Notes: a model not told the origin generated them from the sequence alone. A DNA stretch of 64,000 nt from Tenodera sinensis (GCA_030765045.1 CM060963.1:112770735-112834734), one strand, 5' to 3'; positions 51,863 through 63,624 are shown, numbered from the stretch's first letter. Numbers and translations are program-made.

Positions 51863-53559
51863 CAATTGTTAGTTATTTGTTAGAATTTTGCGATGAAAAA
51901 AAAAAAAAACATAATTACCTATACCCTTTACTCAAATACTTTCGAACTTCAGATATAGAACCTATTGAAACACGAAGGTGCTAGTTTACTTAAGAGAAAT
52001 ATTATTAGGTAAGGAAGTTACGTTATATATATTTATAACATAATAATGTTTCGTTAAAATTTTGAAGCTTTCAAACTCATAATAATGTGAGACATGGGTA
52101 CAAATGGCAATACATGATCCTTTTTCCCCACTTGACTATAACAGTGGTTCTGCTAATTACTATGGGATTAAACACTATATTCTATTATCAAAATATTGCC
52201 GAATAATGCATTAAAATACATTATAAATTACAATGACAAATGTTCTTTTTTTCTCCTTGTGTTCCTTGTGTGCCACTTTTATATGACCTCGAATGTTTTC
52301 TTCCTGGGGTAATAATTTTTTCACAATATAGTGTTTGTCCCACATGAAGCAGTTGAACTTTGGAAGTACACGCCTGTTGTAGACCCGTCAGCAATGATGC
52401 AACGAAGGTTAGCGCATATGTTCCATTGATCATCCTTGCAGTTTATGTAAAATATGTTGTATATTTAGAGATGTTTCTTTTATGTTAATTTAATATGCGG
52501 TATATATTGATGGATATATTATATTTGGTTTCCTCTACCCCTCTTGTATCTGCAATAAAACACGTAATAAAGTTATTTGTGCAAAGTTGTAACTCGATTA
52601 ACATGAAGTAGAGAATAAGCACTCGTAAGAATGAATTGTAGAAGCTGTATCAGATAAAATATTGAGTGTAGAGAACCTAATGTGAATGTAAAACGTAACA
52701 TTTTGTAAATGGGCCTTAAATTCAGAATGAAAATGCGCTAGCCTCAAATTTAGAAAAATGCATTAGTAGCAGCAATTCATTTCTGACACTATACATTACG
52801 CACTAAAATAGTCCATTTAAACACTTTTCTAACAACTATATTATGAATATAACTGAAGCATGGTGGCTTACAGTGGCAACAGTACTAATCAAATAAACAA
52901 AGAAGTAATAAATGTATTTCAGTGTTCTGTTTTGGTGAATTTACATGTAAGTATACATAGGTATATTGAATGCATAAAAGTGTTGAGAGGGTAACAATAA
53001 AACTGGGGCTGCATTTGGTTGAAATTATTGCTATTATTGTATATACCAGATTTTTAACTGATTAATGAGTTAAAAATTCATACATTAACAACATAATATA
53101 AATGTTTTAGCCATTTATTCATGCTTTAATGATGTTAGTAACGCGAGGGTTTTAACCAGTAGAAGTGAAGTTAAATAAGAAAGCAAAAACAGAGAGAGAG
53201 AGAGAGAGAGAAGTGAAAGTAAATTAGTTTTTCTATGCCTTCCCTGCCAATGAGCATGTTATTCTGTTCTTGTACGAACTCCAGCATGTGTGCGCGCAGA
53301 AATCAAAGAAAATTAGTGTATTTGTTTTTATTTCTTAGTGATTAGAATTTAAAAGAATTATCGCAATGGATTATAATGAGAATTTTATACCACAGCTCGT
53401 ATGTAATTAATACAATATTCGATCACCAAATTAGATCATGCATGCATATGTACATTCATACTGCGCGGCTACGCGCCATGTTGATAGATTCCGGAAATTA
53501 GATAACAACTAGCGACTGTGGTGACATCTCCTGGCAAGAGCTCATAATGCATTGGCAAG
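51863..53559. other. Unassigned, with a GA microsatellite
   Basis: No gene is recognised. A (GA)n run of about 10 units lies at 53191-53211. An A-run occurs near 51896. Confidence 0.4.
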
Positions 53560-53925
53560 TGGATGGAAGTGGTAGCAGGCGCTAGGTGTTCTGTGGAGCA
53601 AACCAACCAAACCAACTGAAGGAACAAGTGGATGTGATAGTTTGGTGTTCTGTGATGTGAACGAGAAAGGAAAGGAGAGTGAGATTAGAGTAGGTGTGAT
53701 TCCGTCCTGTAAGCGGTGAATTTGACTGAAGTCATGAATTAAAAACGTGCTTTTGGTGAGTGTAAGTTTGGTTTTGGTAATCGTTGTGGAGTAGAAACTT
53801 TATCGTCATTATTCATGAATTTCTTTGTGGTGTTCATCATTGCTTGCTTGGTATTGAAAGAGGCAAGGTGGTTGTGGCAGCATGGCCACCGCTAAAGGAG
53901 ATTATTGACCTGTCATTAGATGGTG
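53560..53925 (+). promoter_or_regulatory. Possible 5' exon(s) of a host gene
   Basis: The segment is markedly more GC-rich and purine-rich than its surroundings. It contains two strong splice-donor-like sites, TTTTGGTGAGTGT near 53756 and GATGGTGAGTACTG near 53920. Between them one frame is open for about 50 codons, ending VVVAAWPPLKEIIDLSLD at the second donor. An ATG in GCAGCATGGCC (53882) starts another frame that stops after 8 codons. This would suit a mostly untranslated first exon. No protein family is recognised. Confidence 0.3.
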
Positions 53926-54474
53926 AGTACTGATGCATCATGCCGCTTTATCGTTATTGTAAAATGTTTGCTCTTCGAGCTCGCATTTCCTAGCAATATG
54001 TATTTTGTTGCAAAGAATTTTACATAAGCTGTCATAAACAACCGAATGATCGTTTTGTGAGTATTGTTGTGACAGTTGATTCTCTTTCTATATAAAAGAA
54101 ATATGTGCAAGCAAGATATTGTATTTTATCGGCTCCAAATAATAATAATGATGATGATGATGATAATGATAATAATGAATAACATTCTGAAGTGTTACGC
54201 TCATTACTTTCGCCACCCATTCTCTTATCTTTATATAGTTACAAAATCATAGTTTTTCTATGTACTTCCTGTTAATCGATAAACTTTTGAAGAAATAGTG
54301 TTACTACACGTTTTGTTGTAGGTACCTTCAAAGAGAATAGAAGAAATGGAAGCATAGCCCAATGTTTAAAAACGGGTCGCCAAATTCTGAACATAAACTC
54401 CACATGCTTTCCCTAAGATCGTGAGAAATAACAAGTTATACATATATTAAAAGTAGCATTTAATAAGCGACAGT
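53926..54474. other. Unassigned
   Basis: Sequence downstream of the possible splice donor, with a short AAT/GAT microsatellite near 54136-54178. No further exon is seen. Confidence 0.4.
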
Positions 54475-55061
54475 GAAATCTTTCAAAGCGGTCGCTATGT
54501 GATGGCATTGAAATTCTGTTCTCTTTGCATGGCCCAGAGATAAAAATTATGTAGCGACTTCCCATTTGAGAAAAGTATAAGTTTGGAAAACTCCGATAAA
54601 TAACGCTGAATATCTCCCAAATGGTTCGTTCTTTAAAAATGTATTTGACGTAAATTGTGCCTTTGAACGTGATTCTGGATTTTTTGTCTAGTAAGATTTT
54701 GCCTATCTCATACGGTTTACCAGTTATGGAAAAGTTATCCAGAATGAAGAGGACTGTGAGGACATTCCTAGAAAATTCATGATATACATTTCATTTAGCA
54801 TGAAAATATCTTACACAAGTCGCATTTTAATTAAAAGAAATGTTGAAACCATTTTTGAGAAAATCAAAACTTTTGAAAGATCTTCCAGGTAAAAGGTACT
54901 CTGGGGTGATCGAATTTTCCAGAAATTCTTCGTGTCACGTCCTTGGAAGAGGCTGAACTTAAATACCAAATTTGATATTTAACCAACCTTTCGATTTTGA
55001 ATTACACTATTCTCTCTCTCTGTCTCACTCACTCACTCACTCACTCACTCAAATATTTGTC

Positions 55062-55111
<50 letters not shown>

Positions 55112-55222
55112 TCAGGGATCTCAAAATAATTGTATGTGTATTTCCGGTGAAATTTTGGCATCGAATATTTGGGGAAATACAGTGCTTTCTCTTCTTACTA
55201 TATTTTCAGAGGCAAAGTAAAG
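54475..55222 (+). repeat. Repeat A copy 4, with simple-sequence expansion
   Basis: Collinear with copy 6 from GGTCGCTATGTGATGG to the end (AAAATAATTG, TCCGGTGAAATTTTGGCATC, AAGTAAA). In place of the short T-rich stretch it has (CTCA)n at 55024-55050 followed by about 50 T residues (55056-55109). The left 300 bp are too diverged to place. Confidence 0.82.
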
Positions 55223-55915
55223 CTGAATAATAATTCAAGTGCATATCTAGGCATTTAGTTGCAGGAACGTTTTCGAGAAGTGCATTCATCCATCTTCAGC
55301 TGAAGGTCGACTGCGCTTAAGCTGTGTGATTGTAGGTATTTCTTCAAAACCCTTCTGCCAGTTCAACTACAAACCAGTGATATCTGAGTATTTGAGTGTT
55401 GACACAACAGTTTTACAACGAACTTGACATCACTTTGTGTGTTGCTTCTCACAATAATATATTTCTGATTATTTACAATTTGGTAGAAAATAATGAGACG
55501 TCATTTAATATTGTATTTATTGACACTTTAGATGAGCCATTTTTAAAATAGCACAATGAAAAGAACAAGAATAGCGGGATACCTAAATGCTTGAATACGA
55601 ATATGTTGCAATTATGAAAGAACTTGAGGTTAGCTTTGTTTTTAGTTGTGAATACTATGGAGTAGAAAATGCTGCTTTTTTTACTGTTTACTCAGAAAAT
55701 GGGTGTAAAATAAGACGAAAACAGCGGATATTTAATTGCAAGCAATACACAGATAGATGGTAATGATTTATCAGCGGAGAAAACAGAACAGACAGCAGCA
55801 CACGAAACAATCGAATTCAACTTGTAACTGTACGATGTGTATGCTAGACTACTACATATTTCTTTTAACTCTTAGGACGTGCGTCCGGGGTTTCCAGCTC
55901 TACTTGAGCATGGGC
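55223..55915. other. Unassigned
   Basis: No gene or repeat recognised. Confidence 0.4.
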
Positions 55916-56186
55916 CATGGGCGTCGCGAAGAGGGAACAAGGGGGGACGTGGCCTCCTCTTGGAAATCAATGGATTTAATATGTAATCAATTACTATTAG
56001 AGTATTGCTTCAATTTTGATGTAAAGGACAGTTTTTATTTAACACAAAAGAATACGCTTATCCGCAACGAGTACTATTACTCACATCTTTTACAGTTTTT
56101 GGCAACAGATTAATGAATTAATATTGCTGGATAGCAAACTTCCAATAAGTGGCTCCTCCCTGAAAAAAAGTCTGCCGACGCCCATG
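55916..56186. repeat. Possible foldback MITE
   Basis: CATGGGCGTCGC at 55916 and the complement of CATGGGCGTCGGC at 56174-56186 form inverted ends of about 12 bp. Both are followed inwards by a G-rich, then CTCC-containing segment (GGCCTCCTC on one side, GGAGGAGCC on the other). The short reading frame across it is not credible. Confidence 0.4.
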
Positions 56187-56314
56187 TACCTGAATGTTTT
56201 CTCAAGTTAAAACAATGCGAAAGCTGTTAAAGATGACTAAACATTGGAGAATCTTTTACAGGTTTTGAAATTGAATCTAGGAACAGCACCGCTCCACTAA
56301 CGATAAGTAACGAT

Positions 56315-57003
56315 AACTCTCTACTCTTTGACTAACTATTCATACAATTCCCATTCCTCTCTATCTTCTTCATGTGAGTCGAGACGAACATTTGTAGAAA
56401 TTATCTTATTGCTAATCTTGTTGCAGATGCAAGGGGAATATGAAAATACAGTAGTCTTTGAGAGATAGTTAATTCTTTTAAAGCTGGTCGCTATATGAAG
56501 GCTTTGAAATTCCGTTCTCTTTGCACGGCCAATAGATAAACAAGTGAATAAAGACCTTCCATTTAAGGAAAGTATAAGTATTGCAAAACTCGCACAAATA
56601 ACAAGGAATATCTCCGAAACGATTCGGTTCACCCCCACCCCCCCCCCAAAAAAAAAAAAATCATTTGCACATAAATTGTTTTAACGCGATCTACATTTTT
56701 TGTATAATAAGGTTTGGTCTATCCCGTACGGTTTACCAGCTATGCAAAAGTCATCGGGAGTAAACACAACTACATAGACCATGGCCAGATGATTCAAAAT
56801 ATACATTTTATTTTCCATAACAATATACTAAACATATGGCATTTTAATCAAAATCGTTAAAGCCAGTTTTGAGAAAATCAGTTTTCGAAAAGTGTTCCAT
56901 GAAAAGGGTAGTTTAGGGTGTAGAAATTTTCTTGAAAATTTTCGTGTCGCGTCGTTAAAAGATATTAAACCTAAATACCTAGTTTGGTTTTTAACCGACT
57001 TAG
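56315..57003 (+). repeat. Repeat A copy 5
   Basis: Begins with a CTCTCTACTCTTTGACTAAC version of the left end. It is collinear with copy 6 through GGTCGCTATATGAAGGCTTT, TTTACCAGCTATGCAAAAGT and AAATACC. It stops after AACCGACTT, about 190 bp short of the right end. A C-run interrupts it near 56640. Confidence 0.87.
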
Positions 57004-57875
57004 TACTTAGTACGCAGTCCACAAGTATGTGACGACCCTATAAAAATAGCTAATACTTAAAAATACCGTTTCAATCCTTAAAACGGCTTGATGTATGCAT
57101 GGTGCATGCCAAAATTGCAAAAGATGCAACTACATCAAAAATATGCTTTTATGTGCACTATAAAACAAATGATGGTAAAACGTACTAGTCACATTTTTAT
57201 ATCATCTGCTAAAATAGGAAGAATATGCATTTCCATGTAACTCCGATGTGTACTATATGTCAAATTGGTGTTCCTATTGGCATGCTGTATTGTAAATACT
57301 CCATTTGAATGGTTGATTGCCACCAGGCGAAGCATCTCATGGGTTCACTAAACCCTTTTGCTCAAAGTCTCAGTTTTCCTGATTAATACATTGCTTGGAG
57401 TAAAATCAGGAGAGAAAGCACAAGGGAGCTTTTCAAACCGTGTGGAATACCTGGCTGTGGATTTATTCTGTAGAATGAACCAGCCTTTAAAATAACTCAC
57501 GCTGTGGACGCATGTTTAGATGCAGAGGGAAAATAGTTTAAAAACGCAAAAGTCGCCCAGAAAGTGTGACTCAAATACTTCCATCACGCCAGTATCCTTT
57601 CAGGTCATCCTCATGCCCGTTTCTCACACTATAGCATTTGGAACCAGCGAGCAAAATCAGGATTCGTTTCGGTTGTGTTTACAGTAACACTTGAAAAGTA
57701 AGAGTGGAGATTCGTCACTAGCCGATGAATTTGTAAGAAAAATTCCCTCCTCTAGTATGAATAGAAAATATGCGTTGTTGGGATGCGGATTTCTGTTCGC
57801 TTGTGAAAATCTGTGCTTTCCCAATATGCTTTGTGCGTATTTTTGATAGTGATAATCGAAACAGTGTTTTTAGCA
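57004..57875. other. Unassigned
   Basis: No gene or repeat recognised. Confidence 0.4.
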
Positions 57876-57992
57876 ATGGCTGAAACCATTGTTAGTCAAG
57901 ACTTTTCAAGTCTTCCGTTAGAGGAGAAACTTAAGGTAGAGATTTTTGGAAGGCCATTTCCGCTTGAACATTTCCCAGGACCGGTTTTGTAA
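57876..57992 (+). pseudogene. Short N-terminal frame resembling a hAT-type/zinc-finger transposon protein
   Basis: The frame starts at AGCAATGGCTGAA and reads MAETIVSQDFSSLPLEEKLK, then EIFGRPFPLEHF, and stops after 38 codons. A short leader followed by L-x-x-K-L-x-x-x-x-x-GRP-P is how many TTF-zinc-finger hAT-like proteins begin. A possible continuation (NNWICG) appears in another frame. This is a resemblance from memory, with too little sequence to prove it. Confidence 0.28.
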
Positions 57993-58096
57993 GGACAACT
58001 CATATTATAGTGTCAAAGCTCCAATAGTTCGGCACGAAACAACTGGATCTGTGGTAATGTCTGAAAAGCAGATTTTTTTTTGTTTCTCCTATTTCT

Positions 58097-58148
58097 GTGT
58101 GTGTGGGGTGGGGGTGCGCGCACGTGTGTGTGTGCGTGTGCGCGCGCT
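58097..58148. repeat. Alternating purine-pyrimidine tract
   Basis: A 50-bp run of TG/CG/CA dinucleotides (GTGCGCGCACGTGTGTGTGT and neighbours). It is a simple repeat with Z-DNA potential, just upstream of repeat A copy 6. Confidence 0.8.
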
Positions 58149-58190
58149 TGAGAATTAAGACTCAATAAAATCTTGTGTTACGCTCACATG

Positions 58191-59008
58191 ACTTTCTATA
58201 CTCTTGTACAAACTCTTATTCCTCTATCGTCTTCATGTTAATAGAGATAAGCATATGCAGAAATTATCTTGTTGCTAATTTTCAGGTAGGTGCAAGAGGA
58301 ATACAGTGGGCTTTGACCTGTAGTCAAATGCTTTAAAGCTGGTCGCTATATGAAGGCTTTGAAATTCCATTCTCTTCGCACGGCCAACAGATCAAGCGAA
58401 TAAGGACCTTCCGTTTGAAAAAAAAACTGCAAAACTCATACAAATTAGAAGGAATATCTCCGAAATGGTTCACTTCACAAAAAAATGTTATTGGACACAA
58501 TTTGTATGTTTTAAGAGATCTACATTTTTTGTAGTATCTCTTACGGTTTACCAGTTATGCAAGTCATCAAGAGTAGATAGGACTATATGGGCTATAGCCA
58601 GAAAATTCAAAATATACATTTCATTTGCCATGAAAATATCTTAAGCGTGTGAACGGTGTGACACTTTAATTAAAATCGTTAAAGCCATTTTTGAGAAAAT
58701 CAAATTTTTCGAAAACTTTTCTATGTAAAGGGTTGTTAAGGGTGGAGAAATTTTCTTCGAAATCTTCGTGTCACATCCTTGAAAGGTATTAAACTAAATA
58801 CCACGTTTTTAACCGACTTTTCGTTTTTGAGCTATGCTGTTGACAGACAGACATATACACGTGCGTACACGGACCTTCTAAAAATGCTTTTTTTTGGGGG
58901 GGGGGATTTCAGGGGGCCTCAAAACTTATCTATTCCGGTGAAATCTTGACATGGAAATTTTTGGTGGAGCACAATACTTCCTCTACATATATACGTAGTA
59001 GAGAAAGT
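58191..59008 (+). repeat. Repeat A copy 6, full length
   Basis: 818 bp from ACTTTCTATACT to AGTAGAGAAAGT. The most complete uninterrupted copy. It includes a terminal hairpin (ACTTCCTCTACATATATACG against TAGTAGAGAAAGT) and the segments shared with the other copies. No open frame of note is present. Confidence 0.88.
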
Positions 59009-60470
59009 AAAACGCACTAGTTCCCAACAACCTGGACATTTCAATTCATTTGATTATCACCTCATGGTCTGGTATTATCGCTTTATATCACCTTCTCCTT
59101 TTCTTACGTTTCTGAACATATGAAGTATCTATGTGCAGCAAAAACAATTGGTGGATCATTCAAAAATGGCAGACAAAAGATTTGATGAATACCCCAGTGA
59201 GAATATTGAAATATTAATTGAAGAGGCGAAGTCAAACAACTGTAATTTTAAATATTGCCGACCAGTGATGTCCAACCTTCTCTCTTTGGAAACGCTTACG
59301 TAATTAGCTGTTATTCCTCACTCCACCCTTTCAGTTGGAGGACGAATCACGCCTATGGCGTTTAGACTCAAAAGCAGTCAATATCCAGTGACGGACATAA
59401 ACAGGCGATTTCAGGTACCGAGTTTTTCTAAATTGAACTATATTAAAAGTCCGTATCGTAATAGGTTACGCGTCGATCACTTAGTGTATCCTCTAATGCT
59501 GTGCACTTCGACTTTGTCGACAAATATATACTTCTTAAACGTAAGCAGTACCAAAGAAGTCACCAATAAACATATGTTTATCGCATAAGATTTGAAAGTG
59601 CTTTGTTAAATCAAACACAACGTATATATAACAAAGCCGCCACTGCAACACAGTGCACGTCCGGGTGGTAAGAATGGCGAAGTCCGCGTATAGTGGAAGG
59701 AGGTAAATACAGCCTGTCCTCTTTCGCAAATAATGAACAGCCTACTAACGCAAATTCGTTCATTTATATTCATCATATGTCTAACTCCTCACTTCCCTGG
59801 ATTAAATGCTAAAAGTATTATTGTTCTCACTGCCTATTTGATTAATTGTAGTACCAACTGTAAAAATATACCTTAATATTAAAATGTATCTATGTTATTA
59901 TAAGTTGTTTACTTTAAATCACCATTATTATTAAACTATTAAACAAATGAATTATTACTTATTTCGTGGAATACCCAAACAAAACTGGTGGTTTTCATAC
60001 TTGGGAAAATGTTTTGCAAAATCATCGTCATATGAAACCCTCTCGTGGTATTACTACAGATAATTTTAGACCAAATGAAAACATCACGAAAATACACATG
60101 AAAATCTATTTTAGGTACACGGGTCTGGCTTTTACATTAACATCTCCATTTACTTTCCTGGCTCTCCTAAACTATGGATGTCGAAAACATGCTTTCCGCC
60201 ATCACACTTGGGCACTGTACTTCTCAGAACGATATCCCTCTGATTTCCAATAGTATTTTATGCGGTTGTAAGTATGTGATACAGGTTATCTGTTTTTGCT
60301 ACACGGGGAAGAATCGTTTTCGCCACACCTATCCTATAAATAAGTAGGAATTTTACTTGCCTTAAAGGAGTACACTCCGAAAATTTCAAAATTATTGGCA
60401 TTTACTTTCCATTTATATAAGGCCAATCAATGATAACTGATTGTTCTAACAGACACAAACAGTGTGTAGG
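59009..60470. other. Mostly unassigned
   Basis: Contains a short frame at 59166-59303 and nothing else that I can name. Confidence 0.4.
59166..59303 (+). pseudogene. Unidentified 45-codon frame
   Basis: MADKRFDEYPSENIEILIEE starts at a good ATG context (AAAAATGG) and stops after 45 codons. The acidic helix-like beginning resembles the start of some transposon-borne proteins (for example Crypton-like). The sequence is too short to assign. Confidence 0.2.
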
Positions 60471-60598
60471 TAAACTTGAAAAGGTAGAATCAGAAATGAA
60501 AACTTCAGTGCCATGTACGGGATTTGAACAACCGATCTTCTGCTCTACGTGCCGCTGATCTTACCACCGAGCTATCATGGAAACATGTCGGTAAGTCG
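60471..60598 (-). repeat. tRNA-derived SINE, minus-strand copy of an inverted pair
   Basis: On the minus strand CATGATAGCTCGGTGGTAAG resembles an A box and GGTTGTTCAAATCCC a B box. They are followed by TTTCATTTCTGATTCTACC, also present in the SINE at 26023. Its head faces the plus-strand copy to the right. Confidence 0.7.
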
Positions 60599-60599
60599 A

Positions 60600-60670
60600 G
60601 CGGAAGACCCTAGCTATGGCACTACATTTTTCATTTCTGATTCTAGCTTTCAACATTTACATTGTTTATG
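60600..60670 (+). repeat. SINE body fragment, plus-strand copy of an inverted pair
   Basis: CTAGCTATGGCACTACATTT and TTCATTTCTGATTCTAGC match the body of the neighbouring minus-strand SINE in the opposite orientation. The two form a hairpin-like arrangement with a short centre. Confidence 0.65.
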
Positions 60671-60687
60671 GCTTTAAGCTATTACCA

Positions 60688-61020
60688 CCTCCGTAGCGCA
60701 GTGGTAGCGTGCCTGCCCGGGTTCGATCCCCGGTACCGGCGTTACGATTTTTCCTCCGTTAGGAGATCTGGCACGGGGTACACTCAGCCTCGTTAAGTCC
60801 CGTAGGGGCCATTTGAGGAGCTACTTGATAAAGAAATAGCGACTCCAGGTTGCGAAGGCAGCATAACCGACCGGGAGGGCTCGGGGCGCGGAGCACGTCC
60901 CACCCTCCAGTACTGCACGCCACTCATGACGCCTGTAGTGGATAGAGGTGGGGAATGCAGCAGCCGGGTGTTAAGCCTTGGCCCGTCAGGGCTGTTGCCC
61001 TAGGGGTTACATTACGAAGG
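60688..61020 (+). mobile_element. tRNA-derived SINE of another family
   Basis: A box in TAGCGCAGTGGTAGCG (60694-) and B box GGTTCGATCCC (60720-60730) stand unusually close together. They are followed by a long body with GATCTGGCACGGGGTACACT, CAGCCTCGTTAAGTCC and GAGGAGCTACTTGA, and then a GC-rich end. I recall closely related sequences from insect genomes, but I cannot name the family. No TSD was found. Confidence 0.7.
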
Positions 61021-61704
61021 ACGTGAACAATTTGGAACAACCTAAAGGACACTAATTGTAAGACAATTTTTGAATTTCTTTCGATTCGATAATGAACAAA
61101 CTGAAACGCAGATTCTCTCTCTCTCAACCTCTCTCCCTCGTCTTTAAGTTATTCCTTGGTCTGTTAGACAAATAAAATAGCACAAATCAGCTCAAACACC
61201 TACTGTTCGCCCTTATCTGTTTGGAAACAGTGCAACAAACACGGTCAATGTGTGTGACGGAGAACGCATGCTAAGCAAGGAGTAAAACTATTCAAAAAAC
61301 ATGCGCCCCACCGTGAACAGCTTTGCCTTTCTTACGCACTTTAGACATCATTATTTGTTCTGCAAACACAGGATCGCCCGACGTATGCAAATAGAATTCA
61401 TTGGGTACACCAAAACTAAGAAGGTATTTTTTGCAAAAGTAGAAGCGTCAGACCTTGGCCCTATATTTTTGAATAGACTATCTGAGCAGTCCTGTGTAGT
61501 ACAAGGTACACAGTAGTACAAAAGTAGGCAAGGTTTCGGACCCATGTCTAATAGGCAACTCCCTCCACGCCTCATTCCACGGGGACTTTCTTTGTTGTGG
61601 AAAGCACTAATGAGCACCCATTTTTACTATCTGGATAGCCAATTCCAACTTTAGAGCTATCTTTCTTGGATATGCTTTATTTTTATGTTTGCTATCATTT
61701 ATTT
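61021..61704. other. Unassigned
   Basis: No gene or repeat recognised. Confidence 0.4.
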
Positions 61705-61800
61705 ACAGTATGAAGCGAAAATATTGCATTCCAATAAGGAAATTTGATAATTTCACAGAAAACAATTGCTTTGAGATCCTCTCTAAATCAAAGAAGGGGG
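61705..61800 (-). repeat. Repeat A fragment, copy 7
   Basis: ATATTGCATTCCAATAAGGA, GATAATTTCACAGAAA and TTTGAGATCCTCTCTAAATC correspond to the left end region of copies 1 and 2. The fragment ends in a run of 15 G (61796-61810) where the others have A-rich sequence. Confidence 0.6.
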
Positions 61801-61829
61801 GGGGGGGGGGTGGGATCTGCGCGCGCCGC

Positions 61830-63495
61830 ATGAAATGTGAATTTTGGAAGAGGTTTTTGGAGCAAAGTTAGAACGAGTATAGAGGTATAGATTGGTGGGT
61901 TAGAATTGAAATTTTTGGAAGAACTTTTTGGAGGGAAGTAAGAATAAGAATTGAGGGTATAGATTGGTGGGTTATAATTGGATTTTTAGAAGTTTTTGGA
62001 GGGAAGTTCGAATGAGTATAGAGGGTATATATTGGTGGGTTATAATTGGATTTTTAGAAGTTTTTGGAGGGAAGCTCGAATGAGTATAGAGGGTAGTATA
62101 GATTGGTGGGTTATAATTGGATTTTTAGAAGTTTTTGGAGGGAAGTTCGAATCAGTATGGAGGGTATAGATTGGTGGGTTAGAATTGGATTTTTTTGGAA
62201 GAGGTTTTTGGAGGGAAGTAAGAGTAAGAATTGAGGATATTGATTGGTGGGTTAGAATTGGACTTTTAGAAGTTTTTGGAGGGAAGCTCGAATGAGTATA
62301 GAGGGTAGTATAGATTGGTGGGTTATAATTGGATTTTTAGAAGTTTTTGGAGGGAAGTTCGAATGAGTATAGAGGGTAGTATAGATTGGTGGGTTATAAT
62401 TGGATTTTTAGAAGTTTTTGGAGGGAAGCTCGAATGAGTATAGAGGGTAGTATAGATTGGTGGGTTATAATTGGATTTTTAGAAGTTTTTGGAGGGAAGC
62501 TCGAATGAGTATAGAGGGTAGTATAGATTGGTGGGTTATAATTGGATTTTTAGAAGTTTTTGGAGGGAAGCTCGAATGAGTATAGAGGGTAGTATAGATT
62601 GGTGGGTTATAATTGGATTTTTAGAAGTTTTTGGAGGGAAGCTCGAATGAGTATAGAGGGTAGTATAGATTGGTGGGTTATAATTGGATTTTTAGAAGTT
62701 TTTGGAGGGAAGTTCGAATGAGTATAGAGGGTATAGATTGGTGGGTTAGAATTGGATTTTTAGAAGTTTTTGGAGGGAAGTTCGAATGAGTATAGAGGGT
62801 ATAGATTGGTGGGTTAGAATTGGATTTTTAGAAGTTTTTGGAGGGAAGTTCGAATGAGTATAGAGGGTATAGATTGGTGGGTTAGAATTGGATTTTCTTG
62901 GAAGAGGTTTTTGGAGGGAAGTAAGAGTAAGAATTGAGGATATAGATTGGTGGGTTAGAATTGGACTTTTAGAAGTTTTTGGAGGGAAGTTCGAACGAGT
63001 ATAGAGGGTATAGATTGATGGGTTAGAATTGGATTTTTTGGAAGAGGTTTTTGCAGGGAAGTAAGAATAAGAATTGAGGGTATAGATTGGTGGGTTAGAA
63101 TTGAAATTTTTGGAAGAGGTTTTTGGAGGGAAGTAAGAATAATAATTGAGGATATAGGTTGGTGGGTTATAATTGGATTTTTAGAAGCTTTTGGAGTGAA
63201 GTTCGAACGAGTATAGAGGGTATAGATTGATGGGTTAGAATTGGATTTTTTTGGAAGAGGTTTTTGGAGGGAAGTAAGAATAAGAATTGAGGGTATAGAT
63301 TGGTGGGTTAGAATTGGATTTTTAAAAGTTTTTGGAGGGAAGCTCAAACGAGTATAGAGGGTATAGATTGGTGGGTTATAATTGGATTTTTTGGCAGAGG
63401 TTTTTGAAGGGAAGTAAGAATAAGAATTGAGGGTATAGATTGGTGGGTTAGAGTTGGATTTTTAGAAGAGGTTTTTGGAGGGAAGTAAAATCGAG
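61830..63495. repeat. Minisatellite, about 23 units of 68, 71 and 72 bp
   Basis: Units share GATTGGTGGGTTAGAATTGG and TTTTTGGAGGGAAGT. Three unit types occur. The 68-bp type has TTCGAATGAGTATAGAGGG. A 71-bp variant of it has an extra TAG and forms a homogeneous block at about 62090-62690. The 72-bp type has GGAAGAGG and AGTAAGAATAAGAATTGAGG. The 72-bp units are a multiple of three and give long meaningless frames on the minus strand with a 24-residue period. There are no spacers, so this is not CRISPR. Confidence 0.95.
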
Positions 63496-63624
63496 AAGGA
63501 GGATATAGATAGACAAATAGTATTTGTTCAGATGAAAAAGAGAAGTACATTTACGCACTACAGGGACATTAAAGATGGCTCAAATAAGTAGAAATACTTA
63601 TCAGCGTCTTCTTTTCATGGTTTA

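Noticed and set aside
58160..59030. Repeat A copy 6 as a Helitron (5' TC, hairpin, CTAG end near 59019)
   Set aside because: Copies 1 and 2 lack CTAG after the hairpin and diverge before it, so the apparent Helitron end is in flanking sequence.
61830..63495. CRISPR-like regular repeats
   Set aside because: Units are contiguous, with no unique spacers, and the window is eukaryotic.
62955..63550. Minus-strand frames encoding a 24-residue repeat
   Set aside because: They are produced by 72-bp minisatellite units without any initiation context. Neighbouring 68-bp units break the frame.
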